From Pseudopyrenochaeta lycopersici (lineage: Eukaryota > Ascomycota > Dothideomycetes > Pleosporales > Pseudopyrenochaetaceae), in assembly GCA_003313425.1 (NCBI GenBank), contig NHZP01000006.1, forward strand, positions 1,240,001 to 1,304,000: a DNA stretch of 64,000 nt. Direction: 5' to 3'. This document shows, piece by piece, positions 22,312 through 33,093 of the stretch. Each line of letters starts with the position of its first letter. Within the stretch, counting starts at the first letter, position 1. A model generated the notes under the pieces. It worked only from the letters and a program-made list of their open reading frames with translations. It was not told the DNA's origin and did not search any database. A program made the position numbers and the translations under genes.

Positions 22312-24979
22312 ATGCCCAAGGAGGAGTCGTTGCCGACTCGGAAAAAGATGCGGAAGGGCACGCATAGTTGCTTTGAATGTATGTCGACCCTGTCGCTACT
22401 TCCACTTGCAAGTTAACTCTCACCATAATGTACCACTCTTTTCACATCTGTAACCTTTTGTGATCCATTTCACCCACTTCCACTTCCTTTTTTCGTAGCA
22501 ATTTTCTTGCATTATAGGCCCATATTGATGCAGTACAGGCCGTCGCCGAAAGATCAGATGCATATATCAGCCCGACAATCCAGACGTCTGCTCGGAATGC
22601 TTTGCACGTGGAAGCAGATGCATTGATCAAGAGCATGCCAACCCAGAAGTCATTGTTGATCACAGGAAGAACCTTCGTGAACGAGTGTCACGATTAGAGG
22701 CCCTGATCGATACGCTACTGGAGGACAAGACGGTCAAGTCTGAGAGCCCCAACCAGAGTCGGGGACATAGCATAGCAGACACTTCGTCCCCCAAAGCAGG
22801 CAATCTGTACACGAAGGATACTTTCCCACCTACTCCTTTGTCTTCGGAAGCATCAGCGAATGTCTTCAACCTGTCATCTAATCAGCGTGCCCCTTCCGAG
22901 AGAGGCCACCACATCCCAATTCTCTCAGTATTTGAAGACGCTGTAAGTCATCATCCTCGATGAAATTCCCCTCGATTGTATGCTCACTCTTGCAGCTTAA
23001 TGATGCTGAAGCACAAGCCAAGGCCCGTCATGGCTCGGTACACAAGGAAGCTATGCCAGCATCTGGAACTACCGCTGACGATCGCTATACTGTTGAGAAT
23101 ATACACGATGATAACATAGTAGGCGGCAACAGCATCGCGCATTCCGCAAAGCGAGAGAGGGCTAAGCAAGCTCTCATCGCTGTACTACCACCTTATGATC
23201 AGCTCACCAAGGCCTTGAACAGTAACAGCGAATGGTGGCAGACGTGGCGACGGAAATGTAGTGGAACATCTGGCCCAGAGCAGACGCTGGCACAATTTGC
23301 AGCGCAGGCCTTGACTACGGGAAACATCGGCGCTATCGGCACAGTTGTCCTCTCTGTCGGCATCTGTTCATCCGATGACAGTATTGATGTGGAACAGTAT
23401 ATTGAGACTGTTGACCGATGGGTACTCTCCGATGACGAGTACGCTGCCAGTCTGGAAGGTATGGAATGCCTCATCCTCAAGTCGAAGTGGTACGCGGATG
23501 TTGGACAACCACGACGAGCTTGGATTGCGTACCGAAAAGGGTTGATGTATGCGCAGCTTATGGTATGTCAACCGAATCGCTTGATTTTTCTGCATCATTG
23601 ACACGTGTCAGGGCTTACATCGCAAGCGCACCTCTTCCGCAGCTCATGAAAGCATCTGGTGGGCTATGTACCACGGAGACCGCTTCCTATCTCTCCTTCT
23701 TGGCCTGCCGTACGGCATTAGCGATGCCCACTGTGACTTGACTATGCCCGATCTTAGCAGCGGCGAGTATATCCATCCACTCATTGCTATTAACAAGGTA
23801 TCACAACTCGCCGGCCGAGTCATTGATCGCAACCAAGGCATAGCAGAGCAATCATTTGCATGGGCTCTGCAATTGGACCAGGAACTTGAAGATCTCTACA
23901 AGAAACTTGATCCAGCATGGCTCGACTACTCCGAATTGTTGGCCAACATCGAATCGAACGCCGCGGAGCTGCGAGAGCGTCTCATGGGTCAGATGGTCTT
24001 CCACCAGATTCGCGTCTATCTACACCTACCGTTCATGCTGAAATCCGCATCCAATCCCCGCTTCACATTCTCACGCACGGCATGCCTCAACGGCTCTCGA
24101 GAGGTTCTACGTCTCTACCAGGCCTTGCGTGCCGGCACAGTACAGCCACTCTATGAATGCAAGGCTATCGACTTTATCGGCTTTACCGCCGCTGTACTCA
24201 TCCAAATCGGCCTGCTCAATTTCGGCATGGTTGGGCCAACTGCGACCGCCAAAGAGATTGAGGAAGACGTTCGCCTTATTGAGATCAGCATCGATATTTT
24301 CCGCCGCGCGTCGAGCGAGAAGGGTGGGAAAGTGGCGCTCCAGTCTGCACAAGTGCTGGAGAAGATGATGGGCAAATTTAAGGGAACCACACAAGGGGAC
24401 CAGCTGGACGACAACTGCAATGGGGCGTCTGAATTTGCCATTCCATACTTTGGTACCATATCCATCAAGAGGGGCGGACAAGTAGTCAAGAAAGGACCTC
24501 TTCCTCCAGCGCTCCGATCGCCAAGTGCGTCGATCAGGACCCCAGCTCCGAGCCTGTCGCAATATACTCCACCACCTGAGAAGCCATCAACTGCCGGCTC
24601 GGAATTATTTTCTCACCATACACAATCCCTCAATGTCACACCCAAGACGTCGATTTCGGCAAGCACGAGCACATCACCGTTCACCTTGACTGATCCATCA
24701 CCATTTGTATCGTATGATGGGTTCTACAACTGGAACAACTTGAATAACGACGATGCCTCGACAGCGGGCAGCAACACGCAAATCAACGACGATAGCATGA
24801 ACAACTTCCCGCTCCCCACAAACAACTTCTCGTGGCAGCACATGCCCATGGACATTGATCAGGACTGGTCATGGTTCCTCAATGACACCCAGGCCACGCA
24901 AGCCGCGGGTACGGGTGCCTCGGCGCAACAGATACCATTTGACCCATTCAACGTGCAGGGTTTCACAGGATTCGGATAG
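22312..24979 (+). CDS. Zn2Cys6 transcription factor with fungal-specific transcription factor domain
   Basis: DNA-binding nuclear regulator; target unknown. Four exons (22312-22378, 22539-22942, 22996-23562, 23612-24979) give 801 aa. The binuclear zinc cluster C-x2-C-x6-C-x9-C-x2-C-x6-C spans C20-C50 (SCFECRRRKIRC ... CSECFARGSRC), and its second cysteine pair is completed by the first splice. A basic linker and short coiled segment follow (HRKNLRERVSRLEALIDTLL). The fungal_trans domain in the middle includes ESIWWAMYHGDRFLSLLLGLP. The C-terminus is Ser/Thr/Asn/Pro-rich, with repeated WSWFLND/NNFSW aromatic-acidic patches suited to activation. The first intron (160 nt) splits the zinc cluster, a common arrangement in fungal C6 genes. 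No metabolic gene cluster adjoins it. Confidence 0.9.
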
Positions 24980-25311
24980 GTCCATTGGTGGACCATGGAA
25001 CTATTGAAAAGCTTGGTTTGCTGCACAATATTGTTGGTGGACTTTGATGTCATCATTTTGAACGCGAGGGCTGTATGATACGGAACGGTCATTGATGATT
25101 GCTCATGCGCGGTATGGTTTTGGCGGCTTATAGTGTTTTAGATGTGTGATATCCAAGCTTGCTAGACACTCTACTCTCGCGACTGGGAGCGAGGAAATTA
25201 ATCTCTTTTACTTTGCGAATGTGGCATCGCAAAGAGTGAAGTGATGCAATACATATCTTGCCATGCTACCCTCAAGCTCTATCAAGAGATACCAGAGTTC
25301 ACAATAGTTAT
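24980..25311. other. Intergenic between convergent regulator and ARPC1 genes
   Basis: This 332-bp tail-to-tail gap holds the 3'UTRs of both genes. Nothing else was recognised. Confidence 0.4.
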
Positions 25312-26459
25312 CTACAAAGTCCAAATGACTACTCTTCCATCCACGCCAGTCGAGCTGATCTTGGTCACATTGCCACCACTCTCCTCGAAGCTACGGATTG
25401 TGTTGATAGTATTCTGATGGACAGTCTTTAGCTTGGTATCATCCGTGCCAGACTTGCCCTTCAGATCCATCTGCCTGAACATATTCAATGCACTCTCTTC
25501 ACGTTGCTCTGTCAGTCCGGGTCTGCCCTTGGACTCCAGGCTGCCAGCAAGCTGCCATCCAGACTCAGAACCCTGCAGGCGGTACGCTTCACAGTTGTAT
25601 CCAGCAGCAATGATCTCCGACTCGGAGCTCCAGACGAGCGACATAAAGGGTAGAACCTGTGTGCTCACGCTGAGGATGGCGCGAGGAGCTTGGTCTGGAC
25701 CAGCCGGATAGACGACAGTTAGTGTGCTATCGTGGGATGCGAACGCGAGGGCATCGCCGGAGGGAGAGAAGGCAACGCTGTGGACCCATCCTGCCGTACT
25801 GTTGAGGTATTCACCGCATACTGTATTGAAGGGGAGTCGTTCACCCCAGGCCGAGGGTTCCGGCCGCTCGTCTACGCCTTTGATGAAGGAAGATAGGACA
25901 CGAGCGTGGCCGTCGGTGGAGCCGGCTGCGAGCAAGACCGAGTTAGGGTGCCATGAGACGCAAGTGACAGTGGAGCGGATGGGCTTCTTGATATGCTTCG
26001 AGACCCACCAGTTGTCCTCTTCCTCGAAGTAGCACACTGGAATTAGGCGGGCACCGGATCCTACGGCAAACTTGGTCTCGGACGGCGCCCAGCGGACGCA
26101 GGTGGCAGCGCGATTAATGCGGAGGAGCACGAGAGTTGGCTTCCAGCCCTGAGGTGAAGGCTCCCAGACGTAAGCATTTCGATCTGTGGCACCATTTAGC
26201 TGCCTGCTGCTTCCTCACAGCGACTATGATGCTCACCTTGCGAGCAAGTGACAATCTTGCCCGAGATGGGCGCAATGTCTACACCTGTCACCGTCTTATC
26301 ATGCCCCGTCAATTCATCCTTGAGCTTGTATCCACTGCCCGACTTGGTGAATAGATCAATGTTGTTGTCACGGGCCACGGCGAGCGTCTGGCGGTCGGCG
26401 GAGAAGGAGTGATCGGCAATGGGGTGGTGGAACAGATGATGGACATCGGGTGCTGACAT
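25312..26459 (-). CDS. ARC40: Arp2/3 complex subunit 1 (p41/ARPC1), WD40 protein
   Basis: WD40 propeller subunit of the Arp2/3 complex that nucleates branched actin at endocytic patches. Two exons (26459-26237, 26183-25312; intron 53 nt) give 364 aa. The start MSAPDVHHLFHHPIADHSFS matches the family. WD blades are recognisable at TVTGVDIAPISGKIVTCSQD, AATCVRWAPSETKFAVGSG, TVTCVSWHPNSVLLAAGSTD, WVHSVAFSPSGDALAFASHD and the C-terminal ISSTGVDGRVVIWTL. The ARPC1-specific insertion between late blades carries NMFRQMDLKGKSG. The splice junction restores SQDRNAYVWE, a normal WD ending. It is head-to-head with mS41 over 289 bp. Confidence 0.94.
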
Positions 26460-26748
26460 GATGATGGTTTATTATGGGCAATAGGAGACTCTCTACTATT
26501 GCAATTGGAGAGTTGTGAGGTTCGAATGGAGTTGGCGGGAGTAGTGGGGCTATGAGGTCGGCGGTGGCTTGGAGCACGGGCGATTCTTGGCTTCTCCGAA
26601 AAGTTCACGGGGACCGCGAGTGCTGCAGACTTCGACGTGAATTTGTGAGCTGGCATTGCGGCGCATCTCATTGAACCTTCCACTTTTTACAGTACGGGCA
26701 CTGGATACGATTGCTACGTGCTGCATCCCTAATACAATTCCAGCGATC
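26460..26748. promoter_or_regulatory. Divergent promoter region between ARPC1 and mS41
   Basis: This 289-bp gap lies between opposite starts. Either promoter must lie inside it or overlap the partner's leader. No TATA box was noted. Confidence 0.45.
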
Positions 26749-27474
26749 ATGATTCTCCGACGGCCCCTTCTCAATGCGACCTCTGTCGTATCAATACCGA
26801 AGACATGCGTGCGGAACCTGCAACATTCGATTCCTATGCGACCGGTCCCCAAGCCGATACCCTTCATTCCCGACCACACCGCCTTTCTGAGCGCAATTGG
26901 CCGCGGCCTGTCTGCGCATGCAACAAAGATACCGTCCTGGGAGGCCCTCTTCACACTCACGTCGCCGCAATTGAAGGAACTCGGTGTTGAGCCCGCACGT
27001 TCACGAAGGTATCTACTGCATTGGAGGGAGAAGTATAGGAATGGGGAGTATGGCATTGGAGGAGATTGCCAGCATGTCACAGACGGAGTTGCAGAATTGA
27101 AAGTCGTGGAAGCCCCGGTCCTGCCAAATCCCCAGCTTGGAAATACAATAAGCCCTCGTTCTGCAGCAGCAACAGCGACACACGATCCTGGAACGCGGAA
27201 GTTCGTTGTCAACGTTCCAGCTGGGGCCGACGCACCAAGTGAGCCGGTAGATGCGTTAACAAAGGTTCAAGGCGTTGTCATCAAGGGCGCCAAAACCATC
27301 AAGGGGAGTTATGTAGAACCAATCAAGGGCGGTGATGGTTTGAGGGCGCGGATAAGGCTGCAAGAAGGTATTTGGGAAGAAAGGAGAGGTCACAAGGTTG
27401 ACGGAGGAGAGCGGCGGAAGGCTGAGGTTAGAGCCAAGAGAAGGGCTGCTGAGAATAAGGAGAAGGCAAGGTAG
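26749..27474 (+). CDS. FYV4: Mitochondrial small ribosomal subunit protein mS41 (IGR-motif, FYV4-like)
   Basis: Subunit of the mitochondrial small ribosomal subunit. This intronless frame gives 241 aa from the first in-frame ATG. The N-terminus is basic and serine-containing (MILRRPLLNATSVVSIPKTC), like an import presequence. The IGR/SAM-like domain is at about residues 38-100: DHTAFLSAIGRGLSAHATKI, then WEALFTLTSPQLKELGVEPA and SRRYLLHWREKYRNGEY, which carry the signature Ile-Gly-Arg and the R-x-YLL-WREK helix. The C-terminal half is lysine/arginine-rich (RRKAEVRAKRRAAENKEKAR), suited to rRNA contact. Its neighbour ARPC1 shares the promoter region. Confidence 0.88.
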   Translation: MILRRPLLNATSVVSIPKTCVRNLQHSIPMRPVPKPIPFIPDHTAFLSAIGRGLSAHATKIPSWEALFTLTSPQLKELGVEPARSRRYLLHWREKYRNGEYGIGGDCQHVTDGVAELKVVEAPVLPNPQLGNTISPRSAAATATHDPGTRKFVVNVPAGADAPSEPVDALTKVQGVVIKGAKTIKGSYVEPIKGGDGLRARIRLQEGIWEERRGHKVDGGERRKAEVRAKRRAAENKEKAR

Positions 27475-27477
27475 AGA

Positions 27478-27948
27478 TCAACATGCGATTCGCGGCCGAA
27501 TACCAGCGAAGGGTTGTAAGATTGTACCATACGCGGCTTTGGAAGGAAGTGTAACATATGTAAAAGACACTGGGAACACCGAATTCTTCAAAGTCTCCTT
27601 GTGCCTTTGAATGCCATACAATGTCCATGTATCAGCATTAGCTTTCCCCATGCGAGCATTCGAATCAGCCTCAAAGTACCCAAAGCAGATTCGAGCAAAA
27701 TCCTCCATATCCAGATCCTTGTATTGGAGGAAAAGGAGACGCTTTCCAAAAGCTTTCAATCGTCTGTATCCATGAAACACGTATAAGATACACGATCCTT
27801 CAGGTCCCTCAGTTCTCCTACTGAGCCTGCAAAGAATAAGCTCCACCTCTGCAGAGTAGAAGTACAAGTCCCCGCGGGAGCCATTCCGCTTCTGTCCACA
27901 TGCATTGTTGCTCAGCATTACGCGTCGAATCCTCGCGCCGTCGTTCAA
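27478..27948 (-). CDS. Hypothetical protein, 156 codons, convergent with mS41
   Basis: Not recognised. A single open frame ends only 3 bp from the mS41 stop on the opposite strand. Its composition is protein-like, not low-complexity: YFYSAEVELILCRLSRR, LKAFGKRLLFLQYKDLDMED and SVFPVSFTYVTLPSKAAYGT are readable segments with alternating hydrophobic residues. No signal peptide, transmembrane span or motif was seen. An alternative is that the frame is a chance antisense ORF over the mS41 3'UTR. The start at 27948 is the first ATG, but an upstream exon is possible. Confidence 0.38.
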   Translation of the reverse strand: MNDGARIRRVMLSNNACGQKRNGSRGDLYFYSAEVELILCRLSRRTEGPEGSCILYVFHGYRRLKAFGKRLLFLQYKDLDMEDFARICFGYFEADSNARMGKANADTWTLYGIQRHKETLKNSVFPVSFTYVTLPSKAAYGTILQPFAGIRPRIAC

Positions 27949-28316
27949 AACACGGTTGCAGTTTCAATCGCCCTCGTGTCTCTTGATACCAATGACTCAA
28001 GCCTTCAATGCTTCAATGAACACGTTGCAGTAGACTCGCGTTCCTAAACTAAATTCAGGTACCATCGTGACCATTCCCAGGGTCCTTCCAATACCAATCA
28101 AGCTAAGACTGAACCCCACGCTCTAGCGGTTGCGAAACTGCGGTGAGGATCAACAATCCCTGCATAGACCCCTCCAAAATATATCAAGCACTACTAGGCT
28201 CGCCATTGCTCCCTTGGTCTGTTTGAGAACACCCTTATATCGTCGCTCGATCTCGTAATTCTGCCCTTCTTCCATTCAAAGCATACACAGCAAAAAGCAA
28301 CCATACTCGCTTCAAG
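27949..28316. other. Intergenic, phosphomannomutase promoter
   Basis: Contains the upstream region of the phosphomannomutase gene, with a pyrimidine-rich run and TTATATCG near 28231-28238 that could act as a weak TATA element. Nothing else was recognised. Confidence 0.35.
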
Positions 28317-29324
28317 ATGGCTCTCGCTGCATCAGTCTTCCCACCGCTCGACCAGCGCCCATTCAAGGACACAGTGCTCCTCTTCGATGTCGACGACACG
28401 CTCACAAAGCCTCGTCAGGTATGCCACCTCTTTAGTTTCCCTTTCTATCAATTCATTCTCTCTAATCTCCGCTATAATGCCCGTAAAAAGCGTGCTAATA
28501 CCCGCCCCAGCTCGTGAAGCCGGAGATGCTCCAGATCCTCTCAGAGCTCCGTCACAAGTGCGCGATTGGCTTCGTAGGCGGTTCAAACCTTGCGAAGCAG
28601 CAAGAACAGCTTGCTACGCCAGATGTCAACGTCACCTCGCTCTTCGACTTTTGTTTCGCTGAGAATGGCCTCACGGCGTATCGACTGGGGCAGGAGCTGG
28701 CAAGTCAGAGCTTCATTGGGTGGATTGGAGAGACAAAGTACAAGGCACTTGTGAAGTGGTATGTCACACTACACAAAAGAGTACTTCGCTGCAAGGGACT
28801 GCTCAATTGGCTCAGAAAGCAGTGGAAATGAGGACACTGGGAGCTAACAGTCAACTTACAGGATCCTTCACTACATCGCCGACCTAGACATCCCAATCAA
28901 GCGCGGCACTTTCATTGAATTTCGCAACGGCATGATCAATGTCTCTCCCATCGGCCGTAACGCGTCCACGACAGAACGTAACGAATACCAAAAGTACGAC
29001 ATTGCAAACAACATTCGCCCGACCATGGTTGCCAAGTTGAAAGAAGCCTTCCCCGATTACGGCCTCACTTACTCGATTGGCGGCCAAATTTCCTTCGACG
29101 TCTTCCCTACCGGATGGGACAAGACATACTGCTTGACACATGTTGAGGCGGAGAAGGAGAGGACAGGTGTGGTATACGACAAGATCCACTTCTTTGGAGA
29201 CAAGGCGTATGAGGGTGGCAATGACTGGGAGATCTACAGTGATTCGAGAACAATTGGGCACAAGGTTAAGAACCCAGAAGACACATATGCGCAGCTGCAG
29301 GAATTGTTGAAGAGCTTCCAGTAG
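28317..29324 (+). CDS. SEC53: Phosphomannomutase (eukaryotic HAD-family, SEC53/PMM)
   Basis: Interconverts mannose-6-phosphate and mannose-1-phosphate in the cytosol, supplying GDP-mannose for glycosylation, GPI anchors and cell wall. Three exons (28317-28418, 28511-28758, 28862-29324) give 270 aa, the family length. The HAD nucleophile motif is [10 protein letters not shown] with D24 and D26. Other conserved blocks are [27 protein letters not shown], the substrate-specificity segment [15 protein letters not shown], the ERNEYQKYD segment, [19 protein letters not shown] and [16 protein letters not shown]. Both introns fall at positions that restore perfect alignment (LTKPRQ/LVKPEM and VKW/ILHYI). 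Confidence 0.97.
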
Positions 29325-29397
29325 AAAAGGTCGCTTGAGCAGTAACGCCTGCAAAAGGAACGTACATTGTAAGACGATGGATGGAATGATGTGCATG

Positions 29398-29403
29398 AAT
29401 AAA
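29398..29403 (+). terminator. Probable polyadenylation signal AATAAA for phosphomannomutase
   Basis: A perfect AATAAA lies 74 nt after the stop codon, at the expected distance for a 3' end signal. Confidence 0.45.
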
Positions 29404-30104
29404 GCATAGTATGAAGGTCACGACCTATAGACGGTAGAACAAAAGCATCTTCTCGTCATCACACTTTGTCAGGTCATTGGCTCCGTTAAGTTTACTGAGT
29501 GAAGAACACACTTGGAAAGAACCATGACTTCCAGGACTGAGTGGAAAGGCTTCACAACCGATGTGTAAGGAGCCCTAATCACCTATTTCACCGCGACGAT
29601 ACCGTGCTATTCAATTGCATGCAAATCACAGAATCTTTTTCACATCGAGAACATAAAGCAGTCTCCTAATTCACAGACATCTCGTCCCACTCAAAGCGAG
29701 AAAAGACTCCGAAACTTTCCTCATCAATCCATGAATTTAATTCAAAATCGAGCTAGCGATTAGAGATGCTAGGTTAAACTACATTGTGTTGGGATGGAAA
29801 AGGTGCCCTGGCAGAGATCAGTAACACGAGATGAGGGGACTATATATTCGAGATGATGTGTATTTACGAAAACATGCTGGGACTTGCTATTCTTCAGGAA
29901 AGTAACTATCCTTTCAGCGGGAGAGAATGTAGTCTTGTCTCTGTTTCAAGTCGTGTTTGATAAGAAAGAACTCTCCTGTAGATTTTAGAGATTGAGACTC
30001 AATGAACGCCATATATGCAGGTAAGTACAAAATATATATCCCGTCCTAATCGACACCACCGAATTTCAGCCTGATTATAACAACACCTTCATGGCGCAAG
30101 TACC
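29404..30104. other. Intergenic between convergent phosphomannomutase and exonuclease genes
   Basis: AT-rich 3' flank of both genes. No open frame or repeat of note was seen. Confidence 0.4.
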
Positions 30105-32648
30105 TCAGTCAAGTGCGCCGACCTTCTCTGCGAGCCACTTCCACCGCCCCTTCCTCAGCCCAGGCGGCATGGACAACATCACTTCGTTCAGAGATTCCTT
30201 TTCATATGCAAGTTTCTCCAAGCTGATTGCCTGGATGATATAACTGGTCACTGTACTCGTCGAGAGGGGTGGGTCGCGTAGATGTAGTGCAATATCGTCC
30301 ACTAAGAGCTTTTGATGGTGCCACAAGTGGTATGCACGGAGGTGTGGAACTGTAGCGCGGATGCGCGAGGGAGTCGATGAAGCAGGAGAGGGGACAGTTG
30401 ATTCGAGGTATGTTTGCGCCCATTTCGTGGCAAGGCCATACTGGGTTGTATGAGGCATGTCTTCAGGCAATGTGATTAGAGGCTTGAATGTGGATGTTGT
30501 GGTCGTTGTAGTTGACTTGTTGATTTCTATATCCACCAACTTCGAATCCAATCGCTCAACAGCTGTCGCATTTTTCAGGTTCTTGGCGGTTACGGACTGT
30601 TCGTCATGCGCGAAGTGAGCGTTGGAATTTCTTGGAGTAATGTTTGGCGACGCAGAGAGTGGAATCTTTCGATTTTCTCTTCCAATCTCGATGTCTGCGG
30701 TAATGTCCTTTGTCTTTCTTAGCTTCCCGTCATCATCAATCTCCATGACTCGAAGTGCCTCGTCGAGCTCTAGATCAGCGAATTCGCCTTCTTCATCCAT
30801 GTCTACTTCGGGCAACGTTGAAGTAGTTATGGTCTCATCTGGACAGTTAGGAAGAACAGGATAGCGAGGATCTGGACCCCATAGCTTGGACAGATTCAGT
30901 CGACCAACGCGCTTTTGCGCCTGAACCACATTTTCATCAGGCTTGCCTCGAATATCCGAGTCTTCCCTTGTCTTTGCCATGTCGTTAGTTGCTCCAAAAG
31001 GCGGAGATGAAGAACTTGGTACCGGGTCTTCAAGTTGATGGCTGTCCATCAACTCTTCTGGCGCCGTCTCATAGCCCTCTTCCTCTTCAGCATCAACCGT
31101 TTCTTCCTGTCCTTCATCAGCCGCGTGAGTTTCACGCCCAGTCACATTCTCAACAGTAGCATTGGCTTTGGCGGCCGCCTTCGTTCTCTTGCGGGGTTCC
31201 TTCGATCTTGGCACCGGCTTCGAATCATAGTCGCATAGCTGGATCGCCGCCGGAGTTGGTATCATTTGCTTACGCTTCCATTCAAGGGTATGATAAAGGC
31301 GAAAACCAGCATAAGCGTCTGCTGCTGCGTAGCGAATTTGTTGCAGATCTAAGGGTTGACTCCAATCACTCTCACGCACACTAGAAGTGTTATCTGGTTC
31401 ATCCTCTAAAGGTGCGCCTTTGTACAATGGCAATTGGAGATGCTGGAGAACTTGTGCAGCAAGCCCCACGAGTCTATTTGAAACTTTACTGGGATCCGTT
31501 TCGTACCACTCCACGAGGTTGTGTAGGCGGCTGAGTTCGAAGACACCTTGAGCTTGTATACCAAGATACTTTTCAAGTCGGTTAAAGTCACCTTTGACAG
31601 CCACGCCAACTTTGTAGATGTTTGGTGATTCGAGGACTGCCTTCAAGTTCGGTGGCATCAATTGCTCTGCCTTTGTACCTGGGAAAAGCGATACATGGAA
31701 CAACGCGATACGATTCTCGCAAGCAAGTTGAATCAGCGATGCATTTTGCTTTATTGAAAATGGATTGCCGCGAGGTTTCCATTCGATATCGAAGCCCACA
31801 ATCTTCTCGGTCAAAAAGTACTGAGCGACACGGTCTGCAACATCCATGGTCTGACAGTAATGGGTCGCCAGAGATTCACCTTGAGGGCCTCGGTAAAGTT
31901 TTGTGCTCCAAAAACTCGCACGAGTATTCGGAGACGCCAGCATTGCGGTGCGTAGCACATCTTCCGGGATCTGGTAGGAGAGGGGCTTGTGTTCTACAGC
32001 CACGTCTTCTTCAGCAACATGGAAGCCGATCTCTTTCTCGGGCGCATGGTCGTGGTCTTGGCGGGCATATTCTGAGCAACTCGACTGCTTTCTTGCCATG
32101 CTTTCCTTGAATGAAGATTCATTATTAATGAAACCCTCAGTATCTATGTTTGATAGCTCATTGATGCCCTCTGGGCCCAAGCTGTTTTCGGCCTTATAAT
32201 CAACATTCGCAGAACGCGAGTCCATAGAAGACCGACTGGCCGCATCTTGCATGTCAACCTCAGATCGGCCATCTGCCCTTGAATCGCTAGTGGTGGGTGT
32301 GGAGGCTTCCTCTGCTGCTGCACATATTGTTGGAGCGAAACGTAGAGCCTTGGATGAGTCCCATAAATGCATTCGCTGGTTACCTAGCATCAACGATTGA
32401 GTATTCGAAGCCTCGGACGCTCGTATATGTCGAGGATCCGAAGTCATCAGGATGTGTGCCCGAGAGCCCAGCAGAGTCACAGCGCTAGTTTGTACAGAGC
32501 GCATGGAAGGAGTCTGCTCGTGCAAACCCAGAATCTGGGGCGTTGGTTCGGTGATGCTTCTTCGCGATGTGACAGGCCGTCCTCGTTTCCACCTGGATTC
32601 TGAGCTGCGGGGGTTCGCAAGCACTGGGCGAGCTGGGGTGCTGTGCAT
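30105..32648 (-). CDS. WRN-type 3'-5' exonuclease (DEDDy) with C-terminal helix-turn-helix region
   Basis: Predicted 3'-5' exonuclease of the RNase D/WRN family. One intronless frame gives 847 aa from the ATG at 32648; the frame upstream of it offers only a non-ATG start. The N-terminal about 250 residues are low-complexity. The exonuclease domain spans about 265-455, with all acidic residues in place: KIVGFDIEWKP (motif I, about D287 and E289), GVAVKGDFNRLEKYLG (motif II) and IRYAAADAYAGFRLY (motif III Y-x3-D). An acidic, disordered linker follows. The last about 80 residues (AYHLWHHQKLLVDDIALHLR, then PLSTSTVTSYIIQAISLEKL) look like the helix-turn-helix found at RecQ C-termini. No helicase motifs are present. 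The nuclease could act in DNA repair or RNA silencing (QIP-like); I cannot choose. It is divergent from LSM5. Confidence 0.85.
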   Translation of the reverse strand: MHSTPARPVLANPRSSESRWKRGRPVTSRRSITEPTPQILGLHEQTPSMRSVQTSAVTLLGSRAHILMTSDPRHIRASEASNTQSLMLGNQRMHLWDSSKALRFAPTICAAAEEASTPTTSDSRADGRSEVDMQDAASRSSMDSRSANVDYKAENSLGPEGINELSNIDTEGFINNESSFKESMARKQSSCSEYARQDHDHAPEKEIGFHVAEEDVAVEHKPLSYQIPEDVLRTAMLASPNTRASFWSTKLYRGPQGESLATHYCQTMDVADRVAQYFLTEKIVGFDIEWKPRGNPFSIKQNASLIQLACENRIALFHVSLFPGTKAEQLMPPNLKAVLESPNIYKVGVAVKGDFNRLEKYLGIQAQGVFELSRLHNLVEWYETDPSKVSNRLVGLAAQVLQHLQLPLYKGAPLEDEPDNTSSVRESDWSQPLDLQQIRYAAADAYAGFRLYHTLEWKRKQMIPTPAAIQLCDYDSKPVPRSKEPRKRTKAAAKANATVENVTGRETHAADEGQEETVDAEEEEGYETAPEELMDSHQLEDPVPSSSSPPFGATNDMAKTREDSDIRGKPDENVVQAQKRVGRLNLSKLWGPDPRYPVLPNCPDETITTSTLPEVDMDEEGEFADLELDEALRVMEIDDDGKLRKTKDITADIEIGRENRKIPLSASPNITPRNSNAHFAHDEQSVTAKNLKNATAVERLDSKLVDIEINKSTTTTTTSTFKPLITLPEDMPHTTQYGLATKWAQTYLESTVPSPASSTPSRIRATVPHLRAYHLWHHQKLLVDDIALHLRDPPLSTSTVTSYIIQAISLEKLAYEKESLNEVMLSMPPGLRKGRWKWLAEKVGALD

Positions 32649-33093
32649 TGCTCTTGGCCACGAGAGGCTCGGTAGGGGTAGAAATATCACTCTGCAATAA
32701 TTCAGTATACAATGTTATGGAGTCTCGCAGTCATATGCACCTCTTCACGGCGCTGTTGGCTGCAACCTCATCTCGAACGCGTCTCGACACGTCTGATGCG
32801 CTTGGCAAAGACGCGCAACTTCTGAGAAGCATAACACTCCATGTTAGTGCTCCCGCTAGGCACCAGGCATGCAGGACGGGGTGTTTTGGGTTGGGCAGTG
32901 TGGCATCTGCCTGGCGTGAATTGCTGCTGAACCCTGGCGGTTCGCAAGATGATTCGCTAGCGCGTCACTTGAAAGGACGCTTTTGACGCCAAGATATCAA
33001 GCCCAACCACGACCTCACTTCCACTCGCATATCGAACGTAGATCCAGGACTGTGTGATTGGAAATTCCAACAACCAATTTGAATATCATCGTC
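32649..33093. promoter_or_regulatory. Divergent promoter region between exonuclease and LSM5 genes
   Basis: This 445-bp gap lies between opposite start codons. Open frames on both strands in 32650-33000 have no recognised features. No strong core element was picked out. Confidence 0.45.
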
